A stretch of 52,110 nt of DNA from Alphaproteobacteria bacterium (lineage in GTDB: Bacteria; Pseudomonadota; Alphaproteobacteria; RF32; CAG-239), in assembly GCA_017528205.1 (NCBI GenBank), contig JAFXPE010000036.1:1-52110 (forward strand). Direction: 5' to 3'. Within the stretch, counting starts at the first letter, position 1, and each line of letters begins with the position of its first letter. The translations under genes were made by a program, and so were the position numbers. Shown one piece after another: positions 8,475 through 16,502 of the stretch. Below the pieces are notes generated by a model. It was not told where the DNA came from. It worked only from the letters and a program-made list of their open reading frames with translations, and ran no database searches.

Positions 8475-9628
8475 TATTGAACGGAATGCTCCATTTCTTT
8501 CAAGCGAATATTGGCTAAAGCGTTCATAATTAAGCCGCTAATCGCGCTGTTAAACTCCAAATATTTTTCCGTTTGTGCTCGCCACTCATTCAGCGGCAAC
8601 GAATTAATTTTGGCATATTTTTCGCTGGTTTTCAGCGCATTCAAAGCGTCATTTAAACGCCCTTCATTTACCAAATTCAAAACCTCGTCATCTTGAACGG
8701 TAAACTGCGGTCTCTCCGGCGTTTTCTGCGCCACAAACGCCCGCTTCAACCAATAAATTGCCTTATCCGTCCACTTGGCATCGTCGGCCAACTTTTCTTC
8801 CACCGGCTGATTTTTAAGCTCGGTATTGTTCAAATCGGCAAAAATTTTGCGAAAATCGCGGATTAACTGATTTTTGCCGCTGATGCCGCTGTTGGAAAAA
8901 GAGCGAATTGTCCGTGCATAATTTTCCGCCAGCTCGTTACCGCGTGCCAAAATTTGCAACACCTCGGCTTCGTAAGCAAAAGGAACACCCTGCTCGGCCA
9001 AATCCCGGATAATAATGGCACCGCTGGCCAACAAAACCTCTTGAGTTTTTCTTTCTTGAGCAACCAAAGAAACTATTTCCGGAGCCAATAAAGTTTTTTC
9101 CGGTGCCGGTGCTTCTTCAGCCTCGGTTTCGCCGCTTGCATCTGCCGCCGCATCGGTGTTACGGCTGTTAATTTGTCGCAACAATTCTTCTCGCAACACC
9201 GCTAACTTTTGATTTACCTGATTTTCGCTAACTCCGGCAACTTGTTCCACCACCGGTCGATTCTTCAATCCGGAAACATCTTTTTCCACTTCATTTAAGC
9301 GGATTTCCAACGCAGTAACCTTATTTTCCCAAGTTTTCTGCAAATTTTGCAACGTTGCGGCATTTTGTGTTTCCAATTGACGCCAATGCATTACTGCAGC
9401 ACCGCCGCCGACCAATATCAGCAAAAGAATAAACAACATAAACTTGCGCCCGCTTTGCGATTTTTTGGCAGTTGACGCTACAATCGGTTTGGCGGCTTTA
9501 TTCTGATTACCGGCCGTATTTTTTTCTTCTGCCGCCGGTAATTCCGCAACTTTTTCCGGTGCAGATATTGTATCCCGTTTTTCGTCCTCAACCGGTTTTA
9601 CACTGTTTTTTTTATCATTTTTAGCCAT
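8474..9628 (-). CDS. Mitofilin (Mic60)-like inner-membrane protein
   Basis: 384 aa. A charged cytoplasmic N-terminus (~60 residues) precedes one membrane helix (FMLFILLLILVGGGAAVMHW, ~64-83), a coiled coil (~90-160) and a helical C-terminal part (~185-384). This is the layout of alphaproteobacterial Mic60/IMMP proteins, relatives of the mitochondrial cristae organiser. In alphaproteobacteria that gene usually lies by hemC/hemD and tsaD. Here tsaD is the divergent neighbour, which strengthens the call, but the hem genes are absent. The last ~40 residues are predicted helix; I cannot confirm the mitofilin signature by eye. It is coupled to the downstream ADP-dependent kinase. Confidence 0.7.
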   Translation of the reverse strand: MAKNDKKNSVKPVEDEKRDTISAPEKVAELPAAEEKNTAGNQNKAAKPIVASTAKKSQSGRKFMLFILLLILVGGGAAVMHWRQLETQNAATLQNLQKTWENKVTALEIRLNEVEKDVSGLKNRPVVEQVAGVSENQVNQKLAVLREELLRQINSRNTDAAADASGETEAEEAPAPEKTLLAPEIVSLVAQERKTQEVLLASGAIIIRDLAEQGVPFAYEAEVLQILARGNELAENYARTIRSFSNSGISGKNQLIRDFRKIFADLNNTELKNQPVEEKLADDAKWTDKAIYWLKRAFVAQKTPERPQFTVQDDEVLNLVNEGRLNDALNALKTSEKYAKINSLPLNEWRAQTEKYLEFNSAISGLIMNALANIRLKEMEHSVQ

Positions 9629-9644
9629 AATCTTATCCTTTTTC

Positions 9645-9673
9645 TTGACATTTTGCCCGAATATACTTCATAT
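9645..9673 (+). promoter_or_regulatory. Possible sigma70 promoter of tsaD-nth
   Basis: TTGACA at 9645-9650 matches the -35 consensus. The -10 (TCATAT, 17-bp spacing) is weak. Confidence 0.4.
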
Positions 9674-9729
9674 ATCTATAACAAAAATAGTTTAAAGTGA
9701 ATAAATAAAAATCATTTTTAGGAAAAACA

Positions 9730-10806
9730 ATGATTGTTTTGGGAATAGAAAGCAGTTGTGACGATACCGGTGCCGCCGTTGTTACGGACGCCAAAGAAAT
9801 TTTGGGCGAAGCCTTGCAATCGCAGGAAGAACACAAAATTTACGGCGGTGTAGTGCCGGAAATTGCCGCTCGCGCCCACTTGGAGCACATCGACGAGATT
9901 GTGTCGATTTGCCTGCAGCGCGCCCACATTGAACTACCTGAGGTTGACGCCATCGCCGCTTCTTGCGGTCCGGGGTTAATCGGCGGTGTGGTGGTCGGTG
10001 CGATGACGGCGAAAGCCTTGGCTTTGGCTCTCAACAAGCCGTTTGTGGCCGTAAACCACTTGGAAGGCCACGCTCTTTGCGCCCGTATTGCCCACGACAT
10101 TCAATTTCCGTATCTGTTGCTACTGGTATCCGGCGGCCATTGCCAAATTTTGGTGGTAAAAAACGTCGGAGAATACGAGCGTTTGGGTACAACCATTGAT
10201 GATGCGGCCGGCGAAGCCTTTGATAAGGTGGCAAAAATGCTGGGGCTTGGTTATCCGGGCGGCCCGATGATAGAAAAAATGGCGGCCGTCGGCGACGATT
10301 CGCGCTTTACTCTGCCGCGTCCGTTGGCCAATTCCGGAGATTGCAATTTATCCTTTTCGGGCTTAAAAACGGCCGTGCGCAAAATTATCGAATCTTATGC
10401 CGAAGACGGCGTGGTCGAACACGCCATTTTGCCCAAACAAGATGTTTCCGACATTTGCTCCTGTTTTCAAATGACGGCAACCGACTGTCTGGTCGGCAAG
10501 CTCAAATCGGCCATTGAATATTTCAAGAAAAAATATCCCGAAGGCGAACATTTGGTGGTTTCGGGCGGTGTTGCCTCCAACACTTATTTGCGCGGCGCAC
10601 TTAAAAATTTGGCCCTGCAAAACGGACTGGAATTTGCCGCTCCGCCGATTCGTTTTTGCACCGACAACGGCGTAATGGTGGCTTGGGCAGGCTTAGAGCG
10701 TTTTCGTTTGGGATACACCAGCGAGCTTGATTTTAAGCCGCGACCGCGTTGGCCGCTGGACGAAGCCGCGCCCAAAGCTCCGGGAGCCGGCGGAGTTAAG
10801 GCCTGA
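9730..10806 (+). CDS. tsaD: tRNA N6-adenosine threonylcarbamoyltransferase TsaD
   Basis: 358 aa. It transfers the threonylcarbamoyl group to A37 of tRNAs reading ANN codons, working with TsaB and TsaE in the cytoplasm. Motifs: GIESSCDDTG near the start, the metal-binding HLEGH (~110-114), the LLVSGGHCQ segment, DDAAGEAFDKVAKMLGLGYPGG, FSGLKTA and the C-terminal SGGVASNTYLR. Shine-Dalgarno AGGAA precedes the ATG. Its TGA overlaps the ATG of nth, giving a two-gene operon, and it diverges from the mitofilin-like gene. Confidence 0.97.
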   Translation: MIVLGIESSCDDTGAAVVTDAKEILGEALQSQEEHKIYGGVVPEIAARAHLEHIDEIVSICLQRAHIELPEVDAIAASCGPGLIGGVVVGAMTAKALALALNKPFVAVNHLEGHALCARIAHDIQFPYLLLLVSGGHCQILVVKNVGEYERLGTTIDDAAGEAFDKVAKMLGLGYPGGPMIEKMAAVGDDSRFTLPRPLANSGDCNLSFSGLKTAVRKIIESYAEDGVVEHAILPKQDVSDICSCFQMTATDCLVGKLKSAIEYFKKKYPEGEHLVVSGGVASNTYLRGALKNLALQNGLEFAAPPIRFCTDNGVMVAWAGLERFRLGYTSELDFKPRPRWPLDEAAPKAPGAGGVKA

Positions 10807-11444
10807 TGCGTCCGCAAAAAGAAATTTTGGAAATTATGCAGGTTTTTGCCAAGCAGAATCCCAATCCGCAATGCGAACTCAACTTTCACAATCCTTATAC
10901 CCTGTTGGTGGCCGTAATGCTTTCGGCACAAAGCACGGATAAAGGTGTCAACAAGGCCACCGAAAAGCTGTTTCAAATTGCCGACACGCCGCAAAAAATG
11001 CTGGCACTGGGCGAAGAAAAACTTAAAACACATATCAAAACCATCGGGCTTTTCAACAACAAAGCCAAAAACATTATCACCATGAGTCGCCAACTGATTG
11101 ACGATTTCGGCGGAACGGTGCCGGAAGACCGCGACACGCTGACCACGCTGGCCGGTGTGGGGCGCAAAACCGCCAATGTGGTAATGAACGTATGGCGCCA
11201 TCAGCCGACTCTGGCCGTGGATACTCACGTTATGCGCATTGCGCACCGCCTTGATTTCAGCCGCGGCAAAACTCCGCTGGAAATTGAAAACGACCTGATG
11301 AAAGTTCTGCCGTCGGAAATGGTTGTCAACACCAATCACTGGCTGGTGCTGTTCGGGCGTTATATCTGTAAGGCGCAAAAACCGCTGTGTGGCGAATGCC
11401 CGATTTATGATTATTGCCAATGCGATGACAAGCAGCAGAAATAA
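10806..11444 (+). CDS. nth: Endonuclease III
   Basis: 212 aa, family length. A DNA glycosylase/AP lyase that removes oxidised pyrimidines. The helix-hairpin-helix reads LAGVGRKTANVVMN with the catalytic Lys in GRKTA; the catalytic Asp is in LAVDTHVMRIAHRL; the iron-sulfur cluster ligands are the four Cys of CKAQKPLCGECPIYDYC (C-x6-C-x2-C-x5-C). The start codon overlaps the tsaD stop. Confidence 0.96.
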   Translation: MRPQKEILEIMQVFAKQNPNPQCELNFHNPYTLLVAVMLSAQSTDKGVNKATEKLFQIADTPQKMLALGEEKLKTHIKTIGLFNNKAKNIITMSRQLIDDFGGTVPEDRDTLTTLAGVGRKTANVVMNVWRHQPTLAVDTHVMRIAHRLDFSRGKTPLEIENDLMKVLPSEMVVNTNHWLVLFGRYICKAQKPLCGECPIYDYCQCDDKQQK

Positions 11445-11465
11445 CGTAATTTTTATAAAAAAAGC

Positions 11466-11494
11466 TTGCATTTGCAAAAGATTCTATGTATAAA
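11466..11494 (+). promoter_or_regulatory. sigma70 promoter of rpoZ
   Basis: TTGCAT (11466-11471), a 17-bp spacer and TATAAA (11489-11494), 40 bp before the rpoZ start. Confidence 0.65.
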
Positions 11495-11534
11495 CTTTGC
11501 ACAAAGGAAAATTTTAAGATAAGGGTGCTAAAAA

Positions 11535-12002
11535 ATGGCAAGAGTTACTGTTGAAGATTGTATTGATAAGGTTGAAAACCGTTATGAATTGGTGTTGGTT
11601 GCGGCACAACGCGCCAAAGATATTGCTGCCGGCTCAATGATTACGGTTGACCGCGATAATGATAAAAATTCGGTTGTTGCTTTGCGCGAAATTGCGGAAG
11701 AACATGTTGATATCGCCGATTTGCAACGTTCTCTGGTTCAGGGTCAACAAAAGTTGGTTGAAATTCAAGAGCCGGAAGACGAAGAAGTTGAGATTATCGC
11801 TGCCGAAAAGGAATTGTCCGAATTACAGCAATTTTCAAGTGATATGATTAGTGATGAAGATTTAAACAATACCATGCAGATTCACGGCGGTGACGACGAT
11901 GATGACAGCTTGGATTTGGATTCGGACGGCGATGATATTGATTTTGACGACAATGCCGATTTCGGTGACGAATCTTATGATGATACTGATGAATTAGATT
12001 AA
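11535..12002 (+). CDS. rpoZ: RNA polymerase omega subunit with long acidic tail
   Basis: 155 aa. The first ~65 residues are a standard omega subunit ([41 protein letters not shown]), which helps fold and assemble RNA polymerase. The remaining ~90 residues are an acidic extension, with runs such as [17 protein letters not shown]; a typical bacterial omega ends near 70-100 residues. The gene precedes the RSH gene, the common alphaproteobacterial order, but a terminator hairpin separates the two. Confidence 0.93.
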   Translation: MARVTVEDCIDKVENRYELVLVAAQRAKDIAAGSMITVDRDNDKNSVVALREIAEEHVDIADLQRSLVQGQQKLVEIQEPEDEEVEIIAAEKELSELQQFSSDMISDEDLNNTMQIHGGDDDDDSLDLDSDGDDIDFDDNADFGDESYDDTDELD

Positions 12003-12028
12003 AATTTTCATCAAATTAACTTTTATTA

Positions 12029-12070
12029 AAGCAAAACATACTATTTTAAACGATATGTTTTGCTTTTTTG
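12029..12070 (+). terminator. Terminator between rpoZ and the RSH gene
   Basis: AAAGCAAAACATA pairs with TATGTTTTGCTTT and is followed by a T run. The RSH gene starts 15 bp further on, so the hairpin may act as a partial terminator controlling read-through. Confidence 0.75.
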
Positions 12071-12084
12071 TTTGAGGAGATGCA

Positions 12085-14226
12085 ATGCTACGGCAATACG
12101 AGCTGGTTGACTTAGTAAAATCTTACGATCCTTACGCCGATGAGGACGCGCTCAATCGTGCCTACGTTTTTGCCTTAAAAAAACACGGTTCGCAACTGCG
12201 CACCTCAGGTGACCCGTATTATTCGCACCCGATTGAAGTGGCTGGTATTTTAACCAAATATCGCTTGGATTCGGCTTCGATTATCGCCGCATTGTTGCAC
12301 GACACGGTAGAAGATACCGACACCACGCTTGATGAAATTAAAGAACTGTTTGGCGACCAAGTAGCGCAACTGGTTGACGGCTTGACCAAATTGGCCATGA
12401 TTGAGCACAAATCCGGCTCCAGCAAACAGGCGGAAAACTTCCGCAAGCTGTTGCTGGCAATGTCGGAAGATATCCGCGTTTTGCTCATCAAACTGGCCGA
12501 CCGTTTGCATAATATGCGCACCTTAAAATTCTGTCCGCCGGACAAACGCGCGCGCATTGCCCGTGAAACCCTCGATATTTATGCGCCGCTTGCCGAGCGT
12601 ATCGGTATGGAAGAAATCAAAGAAGAAATGGATGAAATCGCTTTCTCGGAACTATACAAAGAAGCGCACGATTCCATTGTAACCCGCCTCAATTTTTTGC
12701 GAGAGCAAGGCAACAACATTGTACCGAAAATCATTAAGCAACTTGAAAAAGATATGAGCGACAACGGCGTGCATTGCACCATAACCGGCCGCGAAAAATC
12801 GCCGTATTCGATTTGGCGCAAAATGCAATTAAAAAATGCCTCGTTTGAGCAACTTTCCGATATTATGGCCTTTAGAATTTGCGTCAATACGGTTGCCGAC
12901 TGCTATCAGGCTCTGGGTATTATTCACAGCAAATATCATATGGTGCCGCGCCGTTTCAAAGACTACATTTCAACCCCGAAACCGAATGGTTACCAATCTT
13001 TACACACCGGCGTTATCGGGCCTTTAGACGTTAGAATTGAGGTACAAATTCGCACTTACGAAATGCACGAAGTCAATGAAAAAGGTGTGGCTGCGCATTG
13101 GGCATATAAACAAGGCCAACACACCGAAGGCAAAAACTTCCGCTGGGTACGCGAGTTGTTGGAAATTCTCGATCAGGCGCAAAATCCGGACGAGTTTTTG
13201 GAAAACACCAAGCTCGAAATGTATAACGATCAGGTGTTTTGCTTTACGCCGAAAGGCGATTTAATCGGTTTGCCGATGGGCTCAACGCCGGTGGATTTTG
13301 CTTATGCCATTCACTCTAATGTGGGCAACACTTGCGTCGGCGCTAAAATCAACGGTGAAATCAAGCCGTTACGCACTATTTTGCAAAACGGTGACCAAGT
13401 GGAAGTGCTGACCGCCAAAAATCAGCATCCGTCACTGGAATGGGACAGATTTGTGGTTACCGGCAAGGCCAAAGCCGCCATTCGCCGTTATGTCCGCATT
13501 AATAAACGCGAACAATTTATTGCTCTCGGCAAAGAAATCGTCGATAAATTGTTCAAATCCGAGGACCAAGAATTTTCCGAAAAAGAACTGGTTAAATATT
13601 TATCCAATTTTGAAGCCGAAACAGTTGACGATGTGTACGCCAAAGTGGGCGAAGGCTTGGTAACCGGCTGGGACGTATTACGGATTATGCACCCGGGATA
13701 CCGACAATCGAAATTGGAAAAAGTGGTCAGCGCCATCAAACTTCCGGTGTTTAATAAAAAGAATCAGCCGAAAAAAGATTCACTCAAAATTCGCGGCTTG
13801 ATTGACGGTATGGCCGTACATTTTGCCGGCTGTTGCCACCCGCTGCCTGGAGATAGAATTGTCGGCATCGTAACCACCGGCAAAGGCGTTACCATTCACA
13901 CGGTAGATTGCCCGTCGTTGCACAATTACGAGCAAGAGCCGGAGCGTTGGCTTGATGTTGATTGGGGACCGGAAGCCGAGCAAGAAAAGCACGTTGCCCG
14001 TTTAAAACTGATGCTCAGCAACGAACCGGGAGCACTTGCCGAAGTGGCAAACATTGTGGCTAAGGCCGAAGCCAACATTATCAACTTGAATATTACATAT
14101 CGCACATTAAGTTATTTTGAGATATTGCTCGATATCGAAATTAAAAACGTCGACCAATTGAACAATTTAATCTTAAACATGCGCGCCGAAAAACTCATCA
14201 GCTATGTGGCACGCGCCAACAAATAG
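12085..14226 (+). CDS. spoT: Bifunctional (p)ppGpp synthetase/hydrolase (RSH)
   Basis: 713 aa. It makes and degrades the stringent-response alarmone. Domains in order: HD hydrolase (~30-180) with an intact HDTVED (72-77); synthetase (~230-350) with GREKSPYSIWRKM and RFKDYISTPKPNGYQSLHT; TGS (~390-450); a C-terminal helical and zinc-finger-like region with the FAGCCHPLPGD motif; ACT (~640-713). Intact HD and RFKD-type synthetase residues suggest both activities, as in alphaproteobacterial Rel/SpoT. Shine-Dalgarno GAGGAG precedes the ATG. Confidence 0.95.
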   Translation: MLRQYELVDLVKSYDPYADEDALNRAYVFALKKHGSQLRTSGDPYYSHPIEVAGILTKYRLDSASIIAALLHDTVEDTDTTLDEIKELFGDQVAQLVDGLTKLAMIEHKSGSSKQAENFRKLLLAMSEDIRVLLIKLADRLHNMRTLKFCPPDKRARIARETLDIYAPLAERIGMEEIKEEMDEIAFSELYKEAHDSIVTRLNFLREQGNNIVPKIIKQLEKDMSDNGVHCTITGREKSPYSIWRKMQLKNASFEQLSDIMAFRICVNTVADCYQALGIIHSKYHMVPRRFKDYISTPKPNGYQSLHTGVIGPLDVRIEVQIRTYEMHEVNEKGVAAHWAYKQGQHTEGKNFRWVRELLEILDQAQNPDEFLENTKLEMYNDQVFCFTPKGDLIGLPMGSTPVDFAYAIHSNVGNTCVGAKINGEIKPLRTILQNGDQVEVLTAKNQHPSLEWDRFVVTGKAKAAIRRYVRINKREQFIALGKEIVDKLFKSEDQEFSEKELVKYLSNFEAETVDDVYAKVGEGLVTGWDVLRIMHPGYRQSKLEKVVSAIKLPVFNKKNQPKKDSLKIRGLIDGMAVHFAGCCHPLPGDRIVGIVTTGKGVTIHTVDCPSLHNYEQEPERWLDVDWGPEAEQEKHVARLKLMLSNEPGALAEVANIVAKAEANIINLNITYRTLSYFEILLDIEIKNVDQLNNLILNMRAEKLISYVARANK

Positions 14227-14237
14227 AGGAAAAAGCT

Positions 14238-14765
14238 TTGGGGATTATCACAAATTACTTCAACCGATTGTTTAAAAAAATGCTGTTGCAGTTGAAACGG
14301 CTGAAGGGCACTCCGTATTCCATTGCCGCCGGTTTTGCCTGCGGTGTTGCGATTTCATTTACGCCGTTTATCGGCTTTCATCTGATTTTGGCCGCCGTTA
14401 CCGCTTGGATTATTCGCGGCAACGTTGTTTCTTCGGCCATAGGCACCTTAATCGGCAATCCGTGGACCTTTCCTTTTATATGGATTGCGGTGTTGTCAAC
14501 CGGTAATTTTCTTTTGGGAGATATAGTCACCGCCGGCCAGGTAAATTTTATCCGAATTTTTGAATCAGCCAGTAAGGCTCTGATAACCCTTAATTTTTCT
14601 CATTTCGGACGTGATGTATGGCCGATTTTTTTCCCGATGTTGGTGGGGTGTATTCCTTACTACATTATATCGTGGCTGGTTTCGTATAAACTTATTAAGA
14701 TAACTATGGATAAAATAGCAAAAAAACGCGCCAAGCGTATTGCCCAAAAGGGAGAAAAACAATGA
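14238..14765 (+). CDS. DUF2062 membrane protein
   Basis: 175 aa starting at TTG, with AGAGGAAA five to six bases upstream. The family mark is a short N-terminal region followed by GTPYSIAAGFACGVAISFTPFIGFH and a conserved GNPWTFPFIW segment. Three hydrophobic segments (~32-58, ~72-98, ~130-155) suggest an inner-membrane protein; the C-terminus is basic. Function is unknown. It starts 11 bp after the RSH gene, and its stop overlaps the acpS start by 4 bp, so it is part of the operon. Confidence 0.85.
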   Translation: MGIITNYFNRLFKKMLLQLKRLKGTPYSIAAGFACGVAISFTPFIGFHLILAAVTAWIIRGNVVSSAIGTLIGNPWTFPFIWIAVLSTGNFLLGDIVTAGQVNFIRIFESASKALITLNFSHFGRDVWPIFFPMLVGCIPYYIISWLVSYKLIKITMDKIAKKRAKRIAQKGEKQ

Positions 14766-15154
14766 TTGTCGGACTGGGAAACGATATCGTCAATATCGAA
14801 CGCATAAAAAACACGCCGGATTATTTACAACATTTTGCCGCTCGCATTTTGGGAGTTGCAGAACAGGCGGAAATTCGCCAAAGCGGTGCCGATAGAGACG
14901 CACGTTTTCGCGAATTGCTGGCCAAGTATTATGCCGCCAAAGAAGCCTTTGTAAAGGCACTCGGCACCGGATTTCGCGACGGAATTTATTTTCGTGACAT
15001 TCAGGTATTGCATACCGAACTGGGCAAGCCGGAACTCAAAATCAGCGGTGATGCCGCAAAATATTTGCAAAAATTGACCTCGAAACCGCGACTGTTCGTA
15101 ACCTTAAGCGACGATATGCCGTTTGCCTTTGCCGTGGTTATTATCGAAGGCTAA
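14762..15154 (+). CDS. acpS: Holo-[acyl-carrier-protein] synthase
   Basis: 130 aa. It moves the 4'-phosphopantetheine arm from CoA to a Ser of acyl-carrier protein. Motifs: MIVGLGNDIVNIERI (metal-binding Asp), then the KYYAAKEAFVKALGTGF helix with the catalytic KEA. It overlaps the DUF2062 gene by 4 bp. In many alphaproteobacteria lepB-rnc-era follow; here the operon ends in a repeat-filled convergent gap before recR. Confidence 0.95.
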   Translation: MIVGLGNDIVNIERIKNTPDYLQHFAARILGVAEQAEIRQSGADRDARFRELLAKYYAAKEAFVKALGTGFRDGIYFRDIQVLHTELGKPELKISGDAAKYLQKLTSKPRLFVTLSDDMPFAFAVVIIEG

Positions 15155-15189
15155 AAGTTTCATCGTTTTTCTGAATCACAATAAAAAAG

Positions 15190-15469
15190 ACTGTCATCCT
15201 GAGGAACGTAGCGACGTGAGGATATCGTTAGTCGCTATGCGGCTGTAGTAGTTAATAATATGGTTGATTTATTACTCCCCAGATTGCACAGCGCCTAACG
15301 AGATTCTTCGCCGGCTTTTCAGATTCTCGGTCATGCCAAGAATGACAGAAAAGCAACGGCTCAGAATGACAATGTTTTCCCACGCGCAATGTACAAAAAA
15401 ACCGGCACAACCTCGCCAAAACTCGGATAATGAGTCTAAAAGTTTTTTCCGCGCCATGTACAAAACCAT
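15190..15469. repeat. Composite dispersed repeat, copy A (left part)
   Basis: No gene seen. It contains GACTGTCATCCTGAGGA, then GTAGTAGTTAATAATATGG, then the CGAGATTCTTCGCCGGC and AAGAATGACAGAAAAGC blocks also present at 24340-24710 and 26625-26905. Degenerate partial units of the hairpin element (ATGTACAAAA motifs) follow. It fills the space between acpS and recR, which converge. Confidence 0.75.
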
Positions 15470-15577
15470 AAAAATCCGTAGAATGAGTCAGATACGCAGT
15501 AAGCGGGTTGGCGCAGTGTACAAAAAAGGTACATAAGCCAACCCGCTTACAAGTAGATGACCATTATACGGATTTTT
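15470..15577 (-). repeat. Structured hairpin element SR1, copy A
   Basis: A 108-bp inverted structure. The outer arms are 15470-15485 (AAAAATCCGTAGAATG) and 15562-15577 (CATTATACGGATTTTT). The inner stem is GTAAGCGGGTTGGC / GCCAACCCGCTTAC, with 14 of 14 bases paired. The apex is TGTAC / GTACA. On the minus strand it starts at the recR stop codon, whose TAA overlaps the element end. Confidence 0.85.
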
Positions 15578-16169
15578 AAATCTCTTTGCGGGCGGAAAGA
15601 GCCAACTGAATAGTCCCCTCATCCATATAATCGAGCTCACCGCCCAGCGGCAAACCTTGAGCCAGAGTGGTAACTTTCAGCGGATATTCTTTGAGGCGCG
15701 AAAGGAGATAATGATTGGTGATTTGCCCGTCAATTGTAGCTGGCAAAGCCAAAATAACTTCTTTGAGACGCCCGTCGTTTAAGCGATGAAAGAGTGATTC
15801 GATATTTAAGTCTTCCGGCGTAATCCCGTCCAAAGCGGATAATATGCCACCCAACACATGATATTGACCGCGATAAACACCAACCCGCTCCATGGCCCAC
15901 AAATCGGCCACATCTTGCACCACGCAGACCGTTTCGGTGTCACGCGCAGCGTCGTTGCAAATGGCGCAAGGCTCGGTAGTATCAAAATTGCCGCATATTG
16001 GGCATTTTTTAATGTTATCGGCAACCTCTTGCATTGCTGCAATCAGAGGCAGCATCGCGGTTTCCTTTTTTTTGAGCAAATGCAAAACAATACGCCGCGA
16101 CGACCGCGCGCCCAAAGACGGCAGTTTTGCCACCATTTTAATCAGTTTTTCGATATCCGTACCTTGCAA
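15576..16169 (-). CDS. recR: Recombination protein RecR
   Basis: 197 aa. It works with RecF/RecO to load RecA at gapped DNA. It has the helix-hairpin-helix region (LPSLGARSSRRIVLHLL), the zinc finger CPICGNFDTTEPCAIC (~residues 57-72), a Toprim domain (VCVVQDVADLWAME) and the C-terminal GELDYMDEGTIQLALSARK. It ends the dnaX-ybaB-recR operon. Its stop codon lies at the edge of a hairpin repeat. Confidence 0.96.
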   Translation of the reverse strand: MQGTDIEKLIKMVAKLPSLGARSSRRIVLHLLKKKETAMLPLIAAMQEVADNIKKCPICGNFDTTEPCAICNDAARDTETVCVVQDVADLWAMERVGVYRGQYHVLGGILSALDGITPEDLNIESLFHRLNDGRLKEVILALPATIDGQITNHYLLSRLKEYPLKVTTLAQGLPLGGELDYMDEGTIQLALSARKEI

Positions 16170-16178
16170 TTTTATAGC

Positions 16179-16499
16179 CTAAAACGGAAGCTTCAAACCG
16201 CCCAAACCAACGCCGTTGGTAGCCTCTTTCATACCTTCTTCCATCATGGCGTCAACTTTTTGATGGGCGTCGTTATAAGCCGCCAAAATCAAATCTTCAA
16301 GCACATCAACTTCATCGGCATCAACCAAAGACTTGTCGATATTCAGGCTCTTCATTTCCGATTTGCCGTTCAGCACCACCTTAACCAAGCCACCGCCGGA
16401 AGTACCTTCTCTTTCTTCCTGTCCGAGTTTGGCTTGCGTTTCTTGCATTTTGCGTTGCATTTGTTGTGCTTGTTTCATAATTCCTTGAATATTCAGCAT
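16179..16499 (-). CDS. ybaB: YbaB/EbfC family nucleoid-associated protein
   Basis: 106 aa, family length. A small dimeric DNA-binding protein, here with the typical KQAQQMQRKMQETQAKLG helix, the VKVVLNGKSEMKSLNID strand pair and LEDLILAAYNDAHQKVDAMMEE. It lies between dnaX (3-bp gap) and recR, its usual place. Confidence 0.94.
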   Translation of the reverse strand: MLNIQGIMKQAQQMQRKMQETQAKLGQEEREGTSGGGLVKVVLNGKSEMKSLNIDKSLVDADEVDVLEDLILAAYNDAHQKVDAMMEEGMKEATNGVGLGGLKLPF

Positions 16500-16502
16500 T
16501 TT

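Noticed and set aside
10584..11477. 297-codon frame opposite tsaD-nth
   Set aside because: Shadow of two conserved genes with all motifs in place.
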